DNA of 42,418 nucleotides. Origin: Phycisphaerales bacterium UBA1161. GTDB taxonomy: Bacteria > Planctomycetota > Phycisphaerae > Tepidisphaerales > Tepidisphaeraceae. The stretch lies in the NCBI GenBank assembly GCA_002311745.1, contig DBZL01000021.1:1-42418 (forward strand). The letters run 5' to 3'. The translations under genes and the position numbers were made by a program. Within the stretch, counting starts at the first letter, position 1. Each line of letters begins with the position of its first letter. Of the stretch, positions 1 to 8,233 are shown piece after piece. Below the pieces are notes generated by a model that saw nothing but the letters and a program-made list of their open reading frames with translations, was not told the origin of the DNA and made no database searches.

Positions 1-26
1 CCCACCGTTCGTGGGGAAGCCCACTT

Positions 27-66
27 CGTCTCTTCGTCTCCCCGTCTCCCCGTCTCTTCGTCTCTT
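27..66. repeat. 8-bp tandem repeat CGTCTCYY x5
   Basis: Five consecutive 8-base units of the form CGTCTCTT or CGTCTCCC lie just downstream of the PLD-like gene. A related array with the same 8-base period occurs at 27683-27730, so this is probably a dispersed simple repeat of the genome. It has no coding role that I can see. Confidence 0.75.
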
Positions 67-69
67 ATC

Positions 70-639
70 CTACAATTTCGGTTCTTCCAGCGGCACGGGA
101 CAGATGTCTTTTCGCCGGCAGGTGGTGCACCTACGGCCTTCCCACAGGGCGTTGAATTGTTCCAGCACGGCGTCGATCAGACCGGAGACTTCGGTCCAGA
201 TGCCCAGCTCGAAATTGCGGCGGCCGTCGGCTTTGGCGCCCAGGCCGGCGCCGGTGAGGTTGGCGCTGCCCAGGTACATCGCGCGGCAATCGACAATGAC
301 CGCCTTGGCGTGCAGGCGCGGGCAGCGGCGAATCGTCAGATTTCGCGGCAGCGCGGCCTTGAGCTCAGCAAGCGCCGCCGCGCTGGGCGTGCCCGAATGC
401 AACAGGCGGATTTCCACCCCGCGCTGCGCCAGGCGGCGAAAGGCCGTCACGATGCTCACTGCATGCCCCCCGGGCTGCGGCAGAAGCATCGCCTTGAAAT
501 CCGCCGTCGCCACATCCAGGCTCACCTCCGCGCGCAAAATCCCCTGCTGCACGACGCGTTGGTGGTGTCCCGCATCCACGACAAGCTCCGCTTGGCCACA
601 GGCCGTGGCGCGGCTTGGCACGAAGAGCGACCGGTCCAT
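70..639 (-). CDS. PLD-like (single HKD motif) domain protein
   Basis: A 189-residue protein with one phospholipase D-type catalytic motif. Near residue 105 it has H-A-K-A-V-I-V-D, followed by the GSANLT strand-turn typical of the family. With one HKD half-site it would be expected to act as a homodimer, like Nuc-type endonucleases or small PLD-like phosphodiesterases. A C-terminal cluster CTTCRRKDIC could bind metal. I see no signal peptide, so it is probably cytoplasmic. The start has no clear Shine-Dalgarno sequence and could lie elsewhere. Whether the substrate is nucleic acid or lipid cannot be told from sequence. It is followed by an 8-bp tandem repeat and lies downstream of the FHA/RING-like gene on the same strand. 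Confidence 0.7.
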   Translation of the reverse strand: MDRSLFVPSRATACGQAELVVDAGHHQRVVQQGILRAEVSLDVATADFKAMLLPQPGGHAVSIVTAFRRLAQRGVEIRLLHSGTPSAAALAELKAALPRNLTIRRCPRLHAKAVIVDCRAMYLGSANLTGAGLGAKADGRRNFELGIWTEVSGLIDAVLEQFNALWEGRRCTTCRRKDICPVPLEEPKL

Positions 640-684
640 ACCAGGGATATCGGCTTGGGGGGCGTACGGGCCTGATTGCGGCGA

Positions 685-1878
685 TCACCTGTGGGCCCAG
701 GGCGAGCCGTTGAACCACAGGAGCATGCTGGTGAAGACGCCGACGGCCACGCCCAGGACACAGATGGCGGTGGAGACGGCGGCGATGCGGGCGGTGTGTC
801 GGCGTTCGTCCCGGCCGCGCAGGGCGTACACCGCGGAGGTTGCGCCCATCGCCAGGGCCGGAACGCCGAAGGTAAATGCGCCCAGAATCGTCCCAAAGAC
901 GCTCCCGCCCAGAAGGGCCAGGTCCAGGGGAATCTGCGAAGGCGCCGACAGCTTGGGCGGCAGCACAACCGGAGGCGGAGGCTGAGGCGGCGCGGCCGTG
1001 GCAAATGGCACGGAAGTTACGGGCACGGCGCGCTTCGGCGCAACCAGCGGCAGCGCGTTTTTCGCCGGTGGAGGCGCGGCGTCGTGCAGATGGGCCATGG
1101 CGGCGTCGACGACGGGGGCCGGCTGGAACAGTCCGGCCTGGAGACAGCCGTAGGCGGCGCAGCCGCCGTTTTGCTTCCAGCACTTATCGTGATACGACTG
1201 CGAGCAGGACGGGCAGGCGATGGCGGGTTCGTCGGCCCGGATCGGTTCCAGGCAGATGCCGCAGGTTTGCTCGGCGGAATCGTGCGGCTTTGGCCGCGGG
1301 AAATGCGCCGCCAGCGGATCATGCGGCGGCTCGGCGGAGCCCAATTCGCGGATCGCGGGCATGTCGGCCAGGGAATCGTTGGGCGTCAGGGGCCGGCGCA
1401 CGCCGCCGGCGGGCGCGCCGGGCACGTCGATCTCCGCCTGGCAATGGACGCAGTGCCCGTACGCCCCGGCCATGCTTGCCGGCACCCACAGCGGCGCACC
1501 GCACCCGCATTTAATCAGAATCCCCTGGTCGTCGTAATCGGGATTGGTCCCGTTCTCAGCAATGGAAAACGTAATCGCGTCGGCGGGTAGATCGTTGCCC
1601 AGATGGAACGTCAATTTTTCCGGCCCGATGCCGATGACGTCTCCTTCCCGTAGAGTCGTCTTGCCCTTGACGTGTTGGCCGTTGACGGTGGTGCCGGCGC
1701 GGCTGTGGGCATCGGCGATGTAAAACGACTCGCCCTGACGATCGATCCAGGCGTGAATGCGCGAGACGGCGCGCTGCTCAAACTGCACGCCGTTGAACGG
1801 CTTGCGGCCGATCAGGACACGGCGTCCAAAAACGCCGGCCATGTTCTGTCCGTTGGAATGGATGATCAGGCTCGCCAT
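685..1878 (-). CDS. FHA domain, zinc-ribbon, RING-like and 2-TM membrane protein
   Basis: A 397-residue modular protein. Residues 1-95 form a forkhead-associated phosphothreonine-binding domain, with GRKPFN, SRIHA and TTVNG in the expected order. A small CxC...CxxC zinc ribbon follows (C124, C126, C143, C146). A second binuclear zinc site lies at about 206-245, with C206, C209, C222, C225, H230, C234, C240 and C245; its spacing resembles prokaryotic RING/PHD-like treble clefs. After a proline-rich linker there are two hydrophobic segments (about 318-345 and 362-390). The likely topology is membrane-anchored with the sensing domains in the cytoplasm. Binding to phosphorylated partners is inferred from FHA knowledge; ubiquitin-like ligase activity is not implied. 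Confidence 0.8.
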   Translation of the reverse strand: MASLIIHSNGQNMAGVFGRRVLIGRKPFNGVQFEQRAVSRIHAWIDRQGESFYIADAHSRAGTTVNGQHVKGKTTLREGDVIGIGPEKLTFHLGNDLPADAITFSIAENGTNPDYDDQGILIKCGCGAPLWVPASMAGAYGHCVHCQAEIDVPGAPAGGVRRPLTPNDSLADMPAIRELGSAEPPHDPLAAHFPRPKPHDSAEQTCGICLEPIRADEPAIACPSCSQSYHDKCWKQNGGCAAYGCLQAGLFQPAPVVDAAMAHLHDAAPPPAKNALPLVAPKRAVPVTSVPFATAAPPQPPPPVVLPPKLSAPSQIPLDLALLGGSVFGTILGAFTFGVPALAMGATSAVYALRGRDERRHTARIAAVSTAICVLGVAVGVFTSMLLWFNGSPWAHR

Positions 1879-1950
1879 GGGGCCTTCCGCAGGAACCCTC
1901 AGTCTATTCTAGCGCAACGGATACCCGCGGCACTACTAAAATGCGGCGGC

Positions 1951-2169
1951 TTAGATTCGCATCCAGTACGGCAGCATCGGACTCAGTTGCATCAGCATCA
2001 TGGCCAGCAAATACCCCAATACCCCGAATAGCGCCAGGGCGATCACGGCCAGAGCGATGCGCTTGGCCAGGCTCTTGGCGGCACCAGGCGGAGCCGCGAC
2101 CACAACCGGCTTGCGATGGCCACTCTCCGGGATGGACGGAAACAGCAGCGGAAATTGCGTCGTCACCAT
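1951..2169 (-). CDS. Small single-pass membrane protein
   Basis: A 72-residue protein. A longer frame reaches 2289, but the start at 2169 is chosen because AGGAGG lies a few bases upstream (complement at about 2179-2184) and the upstream extension looks non-coding. The first 30 residues are proline-rich. Residues about 36-60 form one hydrophobic helix preceded by K-R, which suggests a cytoplasmic N-terminus. The C-terminus is short. I recognise no family. It sits between an ECF sigma gene and the FHA/RING-like gene, all on the same strand. Confidence 0.65.
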   Translation of the reverse strand: MVTTQFPLLFPSIPESGHRKPVVVAAPPGAAKSLAKRIALAVIALALFGVLGYLLAMMLMQLSPMLPYWMRI

Positions 2170-2315
2170 AGCAGAAACCTCCTTCTCGACCGTTAGAAAC
2201 CTTGCGCGGGCACCGCAGGGGCGCCGGACGAACCTCCAGGCTCGAAAGTGCGACAATCCGGCCCCGCCGATGGGACAAGGCAACGGCAACGTCTCAGGCT
2301 AAGGCCGGCATTATG

Positions 2316-2345
2316 GATATACCCCAGACTTTAGCGCCCGGCCAA
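2316..2345 (-). promoter_or_regulatory. Possible sigma70-type promoter for the small membrane protein
   Basis: Read on the minus strand, TTGGCC (2345-2340) is followed after 18 bases by TATATC (2321-2316). This would give a leader of about 140 bases before the start at 2169. The match is only moderate. The remainder of 2170-2469 shows nothing else that I can support. Confidence 0.35.
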
Positions 2346-2469
2346 TCAGCGCATGGCATCCAAGGGACCGCGCTGTCCGATAACCCCAGCTAGATCGCCG
2401 CGCCCGCCCCTCCCAACCGCACGACCTGCCTAGGCCGCAGGCCCTCGACCGTCCAAGCACCTAACCCGT

Positions 2470-3348
2470 TCAGGATGGACTGCGCTGTTGGAGCGGCTGC
2501 TGCTCCGGCGGCTGCGGCCGGGACCAAGGCCACGCCCAGGTCGTGATCAGCCAATACAAAACGATGGCGCCCGCAATCGCCGCGGCCAGGAACAACACAA
2601 GCCTCAACTCGCCCAGTCGCCGCCACGCGCTGCGAATTCTGTGCGGCGAGGCTTGAGGGCTGGCCGCCCCGCCGGCGCCGCAGAGCATGGTCATCTTTCC
2701 CAACTCGCGCATCAGACCCGCCGGCGCCTGCCGCGCCCAAACCTCGCCCAGCAGCGCCGCCAGCGCCGCCGGCGCCGCGTAAAGCCCTTTCATTCGCAAT
2801 CGCCCCCGCAGCTCTTCCAACCCTTCCTGAATCCGCCGCGAAATGGTCGCCGCCGATTGGCCGGATTCTTCCGCCAAATCCGCTTGCGTGCGGCCCATCA
2901 GAAAATGCTGCACCAAAAGCGTGCGCAGCTCCTCGGGCATTTCCGTCAAGGCCTGATCCACGCAAGGGGAAAGCTCGGCCCAGCTCGAAGCCTCGTGCTC
3001 GCTCTGGCCGGTGTAGGCGATTTCCCGCCGCCGCCGTGCACTCTGGCTGCGAAGCGCATCCAGCGCCAGGTGCGTGGCGGTGCGGTGCAGCCAGCCGCCC
3101 AGGTTGCTCTTGACCTCGCGCGGCCTTTGCATGAGGCGGAAAAACGTTTCCTGCGAGACATCCTCGGCCGCCGCCCCGTCCCCCAGCACGCGCAGACCCG
3201 TGCCATAGACGCATCCGGCATACCGCTGCACGATCTGGGCAAACGCCGCGGCATCGCGCCGCCCGGCAAACCGATCGAGCAATTCCAAATCCGTCGGGTC
3301 TGTGCGCCCGCCATCCAGCCGCGAAGAAGATGCCGTGTGTGCGCTCAT
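2470..3348 (-). CDS. ECF-family sigma factor with C-terminal membrane anchor
   Basis: A 292-residue RNA polymerase sigma factor of the extracytoplasmic function class. Sigma region 2 lies at about residues 22-100, with the E-D-V-S-Q-E-T-F core and GGWLHRTA. Region 4 lies at about 128-185, with the helix-turn-helix TQADLAEESGQSAATISRR. Unlike a minimal ECF factor it continues for more than 100 residues and ends in one strong transmembrane helix (about 250-272) and a Pro/Gln-rich tail. It may therefore be tethered to the membrane and controlled in cis. The ATG at 3348 is preferred because GGAG precedes it by 5 bases; a GTG at 3354 is also possible. No separate anti-sigma gene is adjacent. Confidence 0.85.
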   Translation of the reverse strand: MSAHTASSSRLDGGRTDPTDLELLDRFAGRRDAAAFAQIVQRYAGCVYGTGLRVLGDGAAAEDVSQETFFRLMQRPREVKSNLGGWLHRTATHLALDALRSQSARRRREIAYTGQSEHEASSWAELSPCVDQALTEMPEELRTLLVQHFLMGRTQADLAEESGQSAATISRRIQEGLEELRGRLRMKGLYAAPAALAALLGEVWARQAPAGLMRELGKMTMLCGAGGAASPQASPHRIRSAWRRLGELRLVLFLAAAIAGAIVLYWLITTWAWPWSRPQPPEQQPLQQRSPS

Positions 3349-3451
3349 AGCCACTCCAAAGCACAGACGGAGTCGTTGAACGAGTCTTTCAACAAAATTC
3401 GCCGCAGGCCAACGTCTATTGTACCACGGATTGAAACCTGCCCGCCGCCGC

Positions 3452-3479
3452 TTGCCGGTGAATGCGGATGTGTTATAGT
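3452..3479 (+). promoter_or_regulatory. Promoter for the small basic protein gene
   Basis: TTGCCG (3452-3457) is separated by 16 bases from TATAGT (3474-3479). An extended -10 TG precedes the hexamer (3471-3472). The start codon at 3510 would be about 25 bases from the transcript start. Confidence 0.55.
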
Positions 3480-3509
3480 TCGCGGCCCTTGGAATCGGAG
3501 AGGCGTACC

Positions 3510-3818
3510 ATGGCCATCGACTTGAAGCCCGGGCAAAGCGTCCGCGTCACCATCCGCAAAACGATCAACCGGGCGTCGGCGCGCAAAACGCTCGAGCGCC
3601 TGTTCATGAAGGACAAGTCCGTCAGCAAACCCATCGAGCGGCGCAGCCGCAACTTCAAGGACATCCCCAAGCGCCGCGGCGGCGTGATCTGGACCAAGCG
3701 GCCCGACAAGCTGCATCCGTCGCTGCAGCGCGGGCAATCGGCCACCGTCAAGACCACCCCGCAGAGCATCCGCGACCTGAGCAGCGTTGCGGCATTCATC
3801 CAAGTCAACCGCGCGTGA
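3510..3818 (+). CDS. Small basic conserved-type hypothetical protein
   Basis: A 102-residue protein very rich in Lys and Arg (for example KPIERRSRNFKDIPKRRGG). It has no hydrophobic segment, so it is likely cytoplasmic and possibly nucleic-acid or ribosome associated; that last point is inference from charge only. The start at 3510 is taken because GGAGAGG stands upstream and the promoter at 3452-3479 fits. A longer frame from 3462 would begin inside that promoter. I do not recognise a named family. Divergent from the ECF sigma gene and convergent with the receiver-domain gene. Confidence 0.65.
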   Translation: MAIDLKPGQSVRVTIRKTINRASARKTLERLFMKDKSVSKPIERRSRNFKDIPKRRGGVIWTKRPDKLHPSLQRGQSATVKTTPQSIRDLSSVAAFIQVNRA

Positions 3819-3845
3819 GCTCGAGCCGCACGGGCGCAAACAACA

Positions 3846-3870
3846 AGCCCCGCATGTACATGGCGGGGCT
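3846..3870. terminator. Bidirectional hairpin between convergent genes
   Basis: AGCCCCGC and GCGGGGCT form an 8-bp GC-rich stem around a mostly self-complementary loop. It is centred between the stop of the basic protein gene (3818) and the stop of the receiver gene (3900). No strong U-run follows on either strand, so efficiency is uncertain. Confidence 0.5.
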
Positions 3871-3899
3871 CCAAGCAAACTCACCACGTCAACTCGATT

Positions 3900-4295
3900 T
3901 CAGTTCATCTTGCCGCCGATCATGTCCAGCAGCGCCGCCAGATCGAACGGCTTGCGGAGAAACTGAACCGGCTGCCCGCGCAACACGCCCGCTCCGTATT
4001 CGCCGCTGATGGCGATCACGCGGCTGGGCCGATGTGTCGGCGGCAACTTCGCGCACTGCTGCAGCAGTTCGAACCCGTCCATGACCGGCATGAGCAGGTC
4101 CGTCAGAAGCACGTCGAATCGCTGCGACATCAGATACTTCAATCCCTCTTCCCCGTCGCGCGCGCTGATGACGTCGGCGCCGGCTTGGCGGATCAGCTTG
4201 CTCATCGCCAGCCGAGTCGGTGTGTGATCTTCGATGACCAGGATGCGCGGCCGTTTGCTCGAAGCGGCGGTGAAGCTGTTGGGCATCATGCTCAT
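3900..4295 (-). CDS. Stand-alone response-regulator receiver domain protein
   Basis: A 131-residue CheY-like receiver. After a short leader it shows the acidic pair in ILVIEDHTPTR, the phospho-acceptor aspartate in LLTDLLMPVMDG, the conserved T/S position in AISGEYG and the lysine in FLRKPFD. No output domain follows, so it should act by phosphorylation-dependent protein contact. The start at 4295 is chosen over 4349 because GGAGAAGG lies about 5 bases upstream. No histidine kinase gene is next to it; the neighbour upstream is bpt. Confidence 0.8.
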   Translation of the reverse strand: MSMMPNSFTAASSKRPRILVIEDHTPTRLAMSKLIRQAGADVISARDGEEGLKYLMSQRFDVLLTDLLMPVMDGFELLQQCAKLPPTHRPSRVIAISGEYGAGVLRGQPVQFLRKPFDLAALLDMIGGKMN

Positions 4296-4373
4296 TTCAC
4301 CTTCTCCGCAAGACGCGCGGCTTCCGTTCCTCGCGTCCCCTCCCTTCATCTTCGGCCATCGCTGAAGAATAAG

Positions 4374-5150
4374 TTAATCTTCGCCGTCGGCGTTTTCCAG
4401 CCGCGCGCACGCGTTTGCGCGCCATTGACCATCGGGACACAAAATCTCGTTCGGCCGGAAGGCGGATTTGTAAGACATCTTACGCGATCCGCGCACCCAG
4501 TAGCCGAGATAGTAATGCTCAATACCATGCCGCTGAGCGAATTCGATCTCGCAAAGTGCGCCGAAAATTCCGAGCCCGCGAGCGCGCTGCGATGGATCGA
4601 AAAAGAAATAGACGCTGCTCAATGCCTTCTCGCAGAGATCGCAAATGCCAACGGCCACGAGTCTTCCGCCCGGAGTGCGATAGACGAATTCTACCGACGG
4701 CACCGGCGACGTGTATAGGGATTCGGATAACATTTGTAGATTTTCTTGTTCCTCGGTGTAATGCCGATCACATTGATAGCGCTGATACAAGGAACATTTT
4801 TCCTCCGTGAGGGTGGGATCGCCAATGGCGACCGCCAGGTCCTGATTTCGTTTCCAGCACCGCCGCTGCGATTTGCTGGGCGAAAACCGGCGCACCGGCA
4901 CGCGCAATGGCATGCAAAGTCTACAGTTTAGACATACGGGCTGGTAGATCACGCATCCGCTGCGGCGGAACGACGTATCCATGAATCGATGGTAAAGCCG
5001 GCCGTCCAGTTGCCGCGCGTAAAACGCCCGCAGCGTCGCCAGCCGATCGGGCAAGTAGGGGCACGGCTGCGGCGGCGCCGTGATCAGGTTGACGGGCACC
5101 GGCGGCGGCGGCGCGGGATAGTGACAATACTGCTCTTGGGCCGCGGACAT
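4374..5150 (-). CDS. bpt: Aspartate/glutamate leucyltransferase (L/F-transferase of ATE family)
   Basis: A 258-residue protein matching bacterial Bpt, which moves leucine from Leu-tRNA to N-terminal Asp or Glu of proteins and so marks them for the Clp N-end-rule pathway. The ATE N-domain begins at about residue 28 with PCPYLPDRLATLRAFY and carries a CLNCRLC cysteine cluster. The C-domain ends with the characteristic YYLGYWVRGSRKMSYKSAFR. The length is normal. It starts 19 bases after the proS stop, so the two are likely one transcript. A clpC gene is present at the right end of the window, but an adaptor ClpS is not seen here. Confidence 0.88.
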   Translation of the reverse strand: MSAAQEQYCHYPAPPPPVPVNLITAPPQPCPYLPDRLATLRAFYARQLDGRLYHRFMDTSFRRSGCVIYQPVCLNCRLCMPLRVPVRRFSPSKSQRRCWKRNQDLAVAIGDPTLTEEKCSLYQRYQCDRHYTEEQENLQMLSESLYTSPVPSVEFVYRTPGGRLVAVGICDLCEKALSSVYFFFDPSQRARGLGIFGALCEIEFAQRHGIEHYYLGYWVRGSRKMSYKSAFRPNEILCPDGQWRANACARLENADGED

Positions 5151-5169
5151 CTACCTCAGCATATCCCGA

Positions 5170-6705
5170 TCAGTACGCTTGCGCGAACAGCACTCGTGTC
5201 TGCGTCGGCTCACCGCTGAAGATGCACGGCCCGGTGTCACCCGGCTCGTCCAACAAAATGCAGCGCACCGTGGCCTTGATCTGGTCCTTGATCTTGGCCT
5301 CGGCCGCTCGGTCGGGCTTGAACCACGCGCGCACAAAACCGCCCTGCTCCGTGAGAATCTGCTTCATCTGATCGTAGCTTTGGGCATCGCGCGTGTTTTG
5401 ATCGCAGAAGGTCCTGGCCTTGGCCAACATGGCCGCGTGGATCTGGCCCATCTTCTGCCGCAGCCACTGCGGCGAAAGATCGCCCAGGGCGAGCGTTTCC
5501 TTTTCGCGGTCCAATCGCCGTTTAACGACCATGGTGCCGGCCGCCACGTCGCGCGGGCCGATTTCGATGCGCAGCGGCACGCCGCGCTGCTCCCAGTGGT
5601 ACTGCTTGTCGCCCGGGCGGGCATCGCGCCAATCCACCACGATCCTCTGAGCCGTCATCTGGTCGACGAAATATCCGCGGATGGCATCCGATGACGAGCG
5701 CCGGGCGGCCGCGGCCAACTCATCCGGCCCGGCCAACGCCGCCACCACCTTCTCGGCAAACTGGGCCACCGCCTGGCGCTCGGCGTCGCTCTTGAAAATC
5801 GGCACGATGGCCGCGAGGGTCGGGGCGGCGTACGGCGGCAGGATCAGACCGTCGTCATCGCTGTGCATCATGATGATCGCGCCGATCAGACGCGTGCTGG
5901 CGCCCCAGCTCGTCGTGTAGGCAAATTCCGTCTTCTGATCGCGCCCGAGAAACTTGATGTCGAACACCTTGGCAAAGTTCTGCCCAAGATAGTGGCTGGT
6001 GGCGCACTGCAGCGCCTTGCCGTCCTGCATCAGCGCCTCGATGGAGTACGTGGTGTCGGCGCCGGGGAATTTCTCCGCATCGGTCTTTTGCCCCTTGATC
6101 ACCGGCAGGGCCAAAAACTGCTCGGCAAAATCCGCATAGACGTCCAGCATGCGCAGGGTTTCGGCGCGGGCTTCCTCGGCGGTCTCGTGAGCCGTGTGCC
6201 CCTCCTGCCACAGAAACTCCGCCGTGCGCAAAAACAACCGCGTGCGAAGCTCCCAGCGCATCACGTTGCACCACTGGTTGATCAGCAGGGGCAGATCACG
6301 GTAGCTCTGCACCCACTGCGAATACATGTAACCGATGACCGTCTCGCTGGTGGGCCGCACGATCAGCGGCTCCTCCAGCTTTCCCGCCGGCACCAGACCG
6401 TTTTCGCCCCTCTGCAGCGCCGAGTGCGTCACCACCGCGCACTCCATCGCAAAGCCCTCCACATGCTCCGCCTCCCTGGCCAGGAAGCTTTGCGGAATCA
6501 GCAGCGGGAAATAGGCGTTGACGTGCCCGGTTTCACGGAAACGGCGGTCCAGGTCGCGCTGGATCGCCTCCCACACGGCGTACCCTTCGGGCCGGATCAC
6601 CATGCACCCCTTGACCGGCGCGTAATCCGCCAACTGCGCGGCCTTGATCACGTCGAGATACCACTGGGCGTAGTCCTGATGGCGTGGCTTGATGTTCTTG
6701 GCCAT
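5170..6705 (-). CDS. proS: Prolyl-tRNA synthetase (archaeal/eukaryotic-like, short form)
   Basis: A 511-residue class II synthetase that charges tRNA-Pro. Class II motifs are visible: motif 2 region NQWCNVMRWELRTRLFLRTAEFLWQEGHT and, near residue 130, VRPTSETVIGYM. The editing insertion of the long bacterial type is absent. The C-terminal extension ends in a tyrosine (VLFAQAY), as in the type 3 enzymes. It starts at the ATG at 6705, with GGGAAG about 9 bases upstream. It is first in a likely proS-bpt operon and divergent from the esterase gene. Confidence 0.93.
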   Translation of the reverse strand: MAKNIKPRHQDYAQWYLDVIKAAQLADYAPVKGCMVIRPEGYAVWEAIQRDLDRRFRETGHVNAYFPLLIPQSFLAREAEHVEGFAMECAVVTHSALQRGENGLVPAGKLEEPLIVRPTSETVIGYMYSQWVQSYRDLPLLINQWCNVMRWELRTRLFLRTAEFLWQEGHTAHETAEEARAETLRMLDVYADFAEQFLALPVIKGQKTDAEKFPGADTTYSIEALMQDGKALQCATSHYLGQNFAKVFDIKFLGRDQKTEFAYTTSWGASTRLIGAIIMMHSDDDGLILPPYAAPTLAAIVPIFKSDAERQAVAQFAEKVVAALAGPDELAAAARRSSSDAIRGYFVDQMTAQRIVVDWRDARPGDKQYHWEQRGVPLRIEIGPRDVAAGTMVVKRRLDREKETLALGDLSPQWLRQKMGQIHAAMLAKARTFCDQNTRDAQSYDQMKQILTEQGGFVRAWFKPDRAAEAKIKDQIKATVRCILLDEPGDTGPCIFSGEPTQTRVLFAQAY

Positions 6706-6761
6706 GTTTGCGTCTTCCCGATTTAGAACAGCACGACGCTATCGAGTATGCTATTTCCGTG

Positions 6762-7604
6762 GTGAAATCAACTGCCGCATCGCTTCTGTGGGCATTGGCG
6801 TTCGTGCTTGGCGGGTGCCAGAACCTCAAGCCGGCGATTGTGTATGGCATTGCGGACGGCCAGCGGCTTTGGCTGGATGCCGACGTGCCGGATGGGGATG
6901 GACCGTATCCGGTGGTGATTCTGGTGCACGGCGGCGGCTGGAGCAGCGGCGATAAACGCGGCGATATCAAGCCGATCCTGGACCCACTGACCGACGCGAA
7001 ATTCACGCTTTTTTCCATCAACTATCGCCTGGCCCCCAAGTACCGCTGGCCGGTCTGCTTTGAGGACGTGCAGACGGCGATCCGGTGGGCCAAGGCCCAT
7101 GCCGCCGAATTCAAGGGCGATCCAAACCGCATCGCGATACTCGGCTATTCCGCCGGTGGACATCTGGTCTGTTATGCGGCCGTCAAGGGTGGCGCCGACA
7201 CGCAGGTGCAGGCGATCGTGGGAATGGCCCCGCCGACGGATTTGAACATGGACGTCGATCTGCGCGGGCATCAGTTGAGCAAGGCATTACAAAAATTATT
7301 GGATCATCCGAAACAACGGGATGAGGCGACGCGCCAAACGTTGTATGAAATGTCGCCGGTGAATTTTGTCAGGCCCGGCCTGCCGCCGTTTTTGATCATT
7401 CATGGGGACAAGGACAAGGGGTGCCCCTATCCGGAGACGACGCAGTTTGTCGCCAAGTTGAAGGAGAACGGGGTTCCTTATGAATTGATCACCATTCACG
7501 GAGCGGATCACAACATCGACAAGTGGGAGCAGTTCGATCCCGACTACAAGCAAAAGATGGTCGCCTGGTTGCGCACGACGTTGGCGCCGTCGCCAGGGCA
7601 CTGA
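6762..7604 (+). CDS. Lipoprotein-type alpha/beta-hydrolase (esterase/BD-FAE-like)
   Basis: About 280 residues if started at the GTG at 6762; GTG 6759 or TTG 6708 are alternatives and none has a clear ribosome site. The N-terminus is a hydrophobic signal ending in a lipobox L-G-G-C (Cys about 19), implying a lipid-anchored envelope enzyme. The fold is that of hormone-sensitive-lipase-like esterases: oxyanion motif HGGGW (about 56-60), nucleophile GYSAG (Ser about 130), acid in HGDKDKG (about 216) and histidine in GADHN (about 250). The substrate is unknown but is likely an acylated carbohydrate or short ester. Divergent from proS. Confidence 0.82.
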   Translation: MKSTAASLLWALAFVLGGCQNLKPAIVYGIADGQRLWLDADVPDGDGPYPVVILVHGGGWSSGDKRGDIKPILDPLTDAKFTLFSINYRLAPKYRWPVCFEDVQTAIRWAKAHAAEFKGDPNRIAILGYSAGGHLVCYAAVKGGADTQVQAIVGMAPPTDLNMDVDLRGHQLSKALQKLLDHPKQRDEATRQTLYEMSPVNFVRPGLPPFLIIHGDKDKGCPYPETTQFVAKLKENGVPYELITIHGADHNIDKWEQFDPDYKQKMVAWLRTTLAPSPGH

Positions 7605-7627
7605 CGCCCGATTCGACGAGGAATCGC

Positions 7628-8218
7628 ATGATCAATCCGATCCTGCTGGACATTCCCGAGTCTTTTGAAACCGCTCGCCTGTTGATCCGCGTACCGCGGC
7701 CCGGAGACGGTCCGGAACTGAACGCCGCGGTCCTGGAAACCTTCGATGATCTCCATCCATGGATGCCCTGGGCCAAAGAACGCCCCAGCGTCGAACAATC
7801 CGAAGAATACTCCCGCCGGGCGTACGCGCAGTTCATCACCCGCGAAGACATCACTCTGCGCCTGATTCACAAGGAAAGCGGCCTGATTCTCGGCTCCAGC
7901 GGCCTGCATCCGCGCGATTGGAACGTGCCCCGATTCGAGATCGGCTACTGGTGCCGCAAGCGGTTCCAAGGGCAAGGCTACACGACCGAGGCGGTGCGGG
8001 GCATTTTGCGGTTTGGGTTTGAAAACCTCGGCGCCAAACGGATCGAGGTCCACTGCGATTCGCTGAACCTTCGCAGCCTGCGCGTGGCGGAGCGCGCCGG
8101 CCTGCGCCGGGAGGCGGAATTCCCCAACGGCCTGACCTCCCCCAATGGCGAATTGCGGACCAAGGTCGTCTTCGGCATGACGGATGAGCACTGGAACGCG
8201 TTCAACGCCAGGCGATAG
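7628..8218 (+). CDS. GNAT acetyltransferase, RimJ/RimL-like
   Basis: A 196-residue N-acetyltransferase. It begins with the ETARLLIR strand typical of the RimJ/RimL group. The acetyl-CoA pyrophosphate loop is RKRFQGQGYTTEAV (Q/R-x-x-G-x-G/A), and the C-terminal part contains NLRSLRVAERAGLRREAE. Such proteins acetylate ribosomal protein N-termini, other proteins or small amines; the substrate is not predictable here. GAGGA precedes the ATG at 7628. It lies 23 bases after the esterase stop and could be cotranscribed. Confidence 0.85.
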   Translation: MINPILLDIPESFETARLLIRVPRPGDGPELNAAVLETFDDLHPWMPWAKERPSVEQSEEYSRRAYAQFITREDITLRLIHKESGLILGSSGLHPRDWNVPRFEIGYWCRKRFQGQGYTTEAVRGILRFGFENLGAKRIEVHCDSLNLRSLRVAERAGLRREAEFPNGLTSPNGELRTKVVFGMTDEHWNAFNARR

Positions 8219-8233
8219 CGACCCCGATGCGAT

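Noticed and set aside
365..1183. 272-residue minus-strand ORF overlapping the PLD-like and FHA genes
   Set aside because: A shadow frame rich in Arg, Ala and Gly; it runs across two genes that have clear domains.
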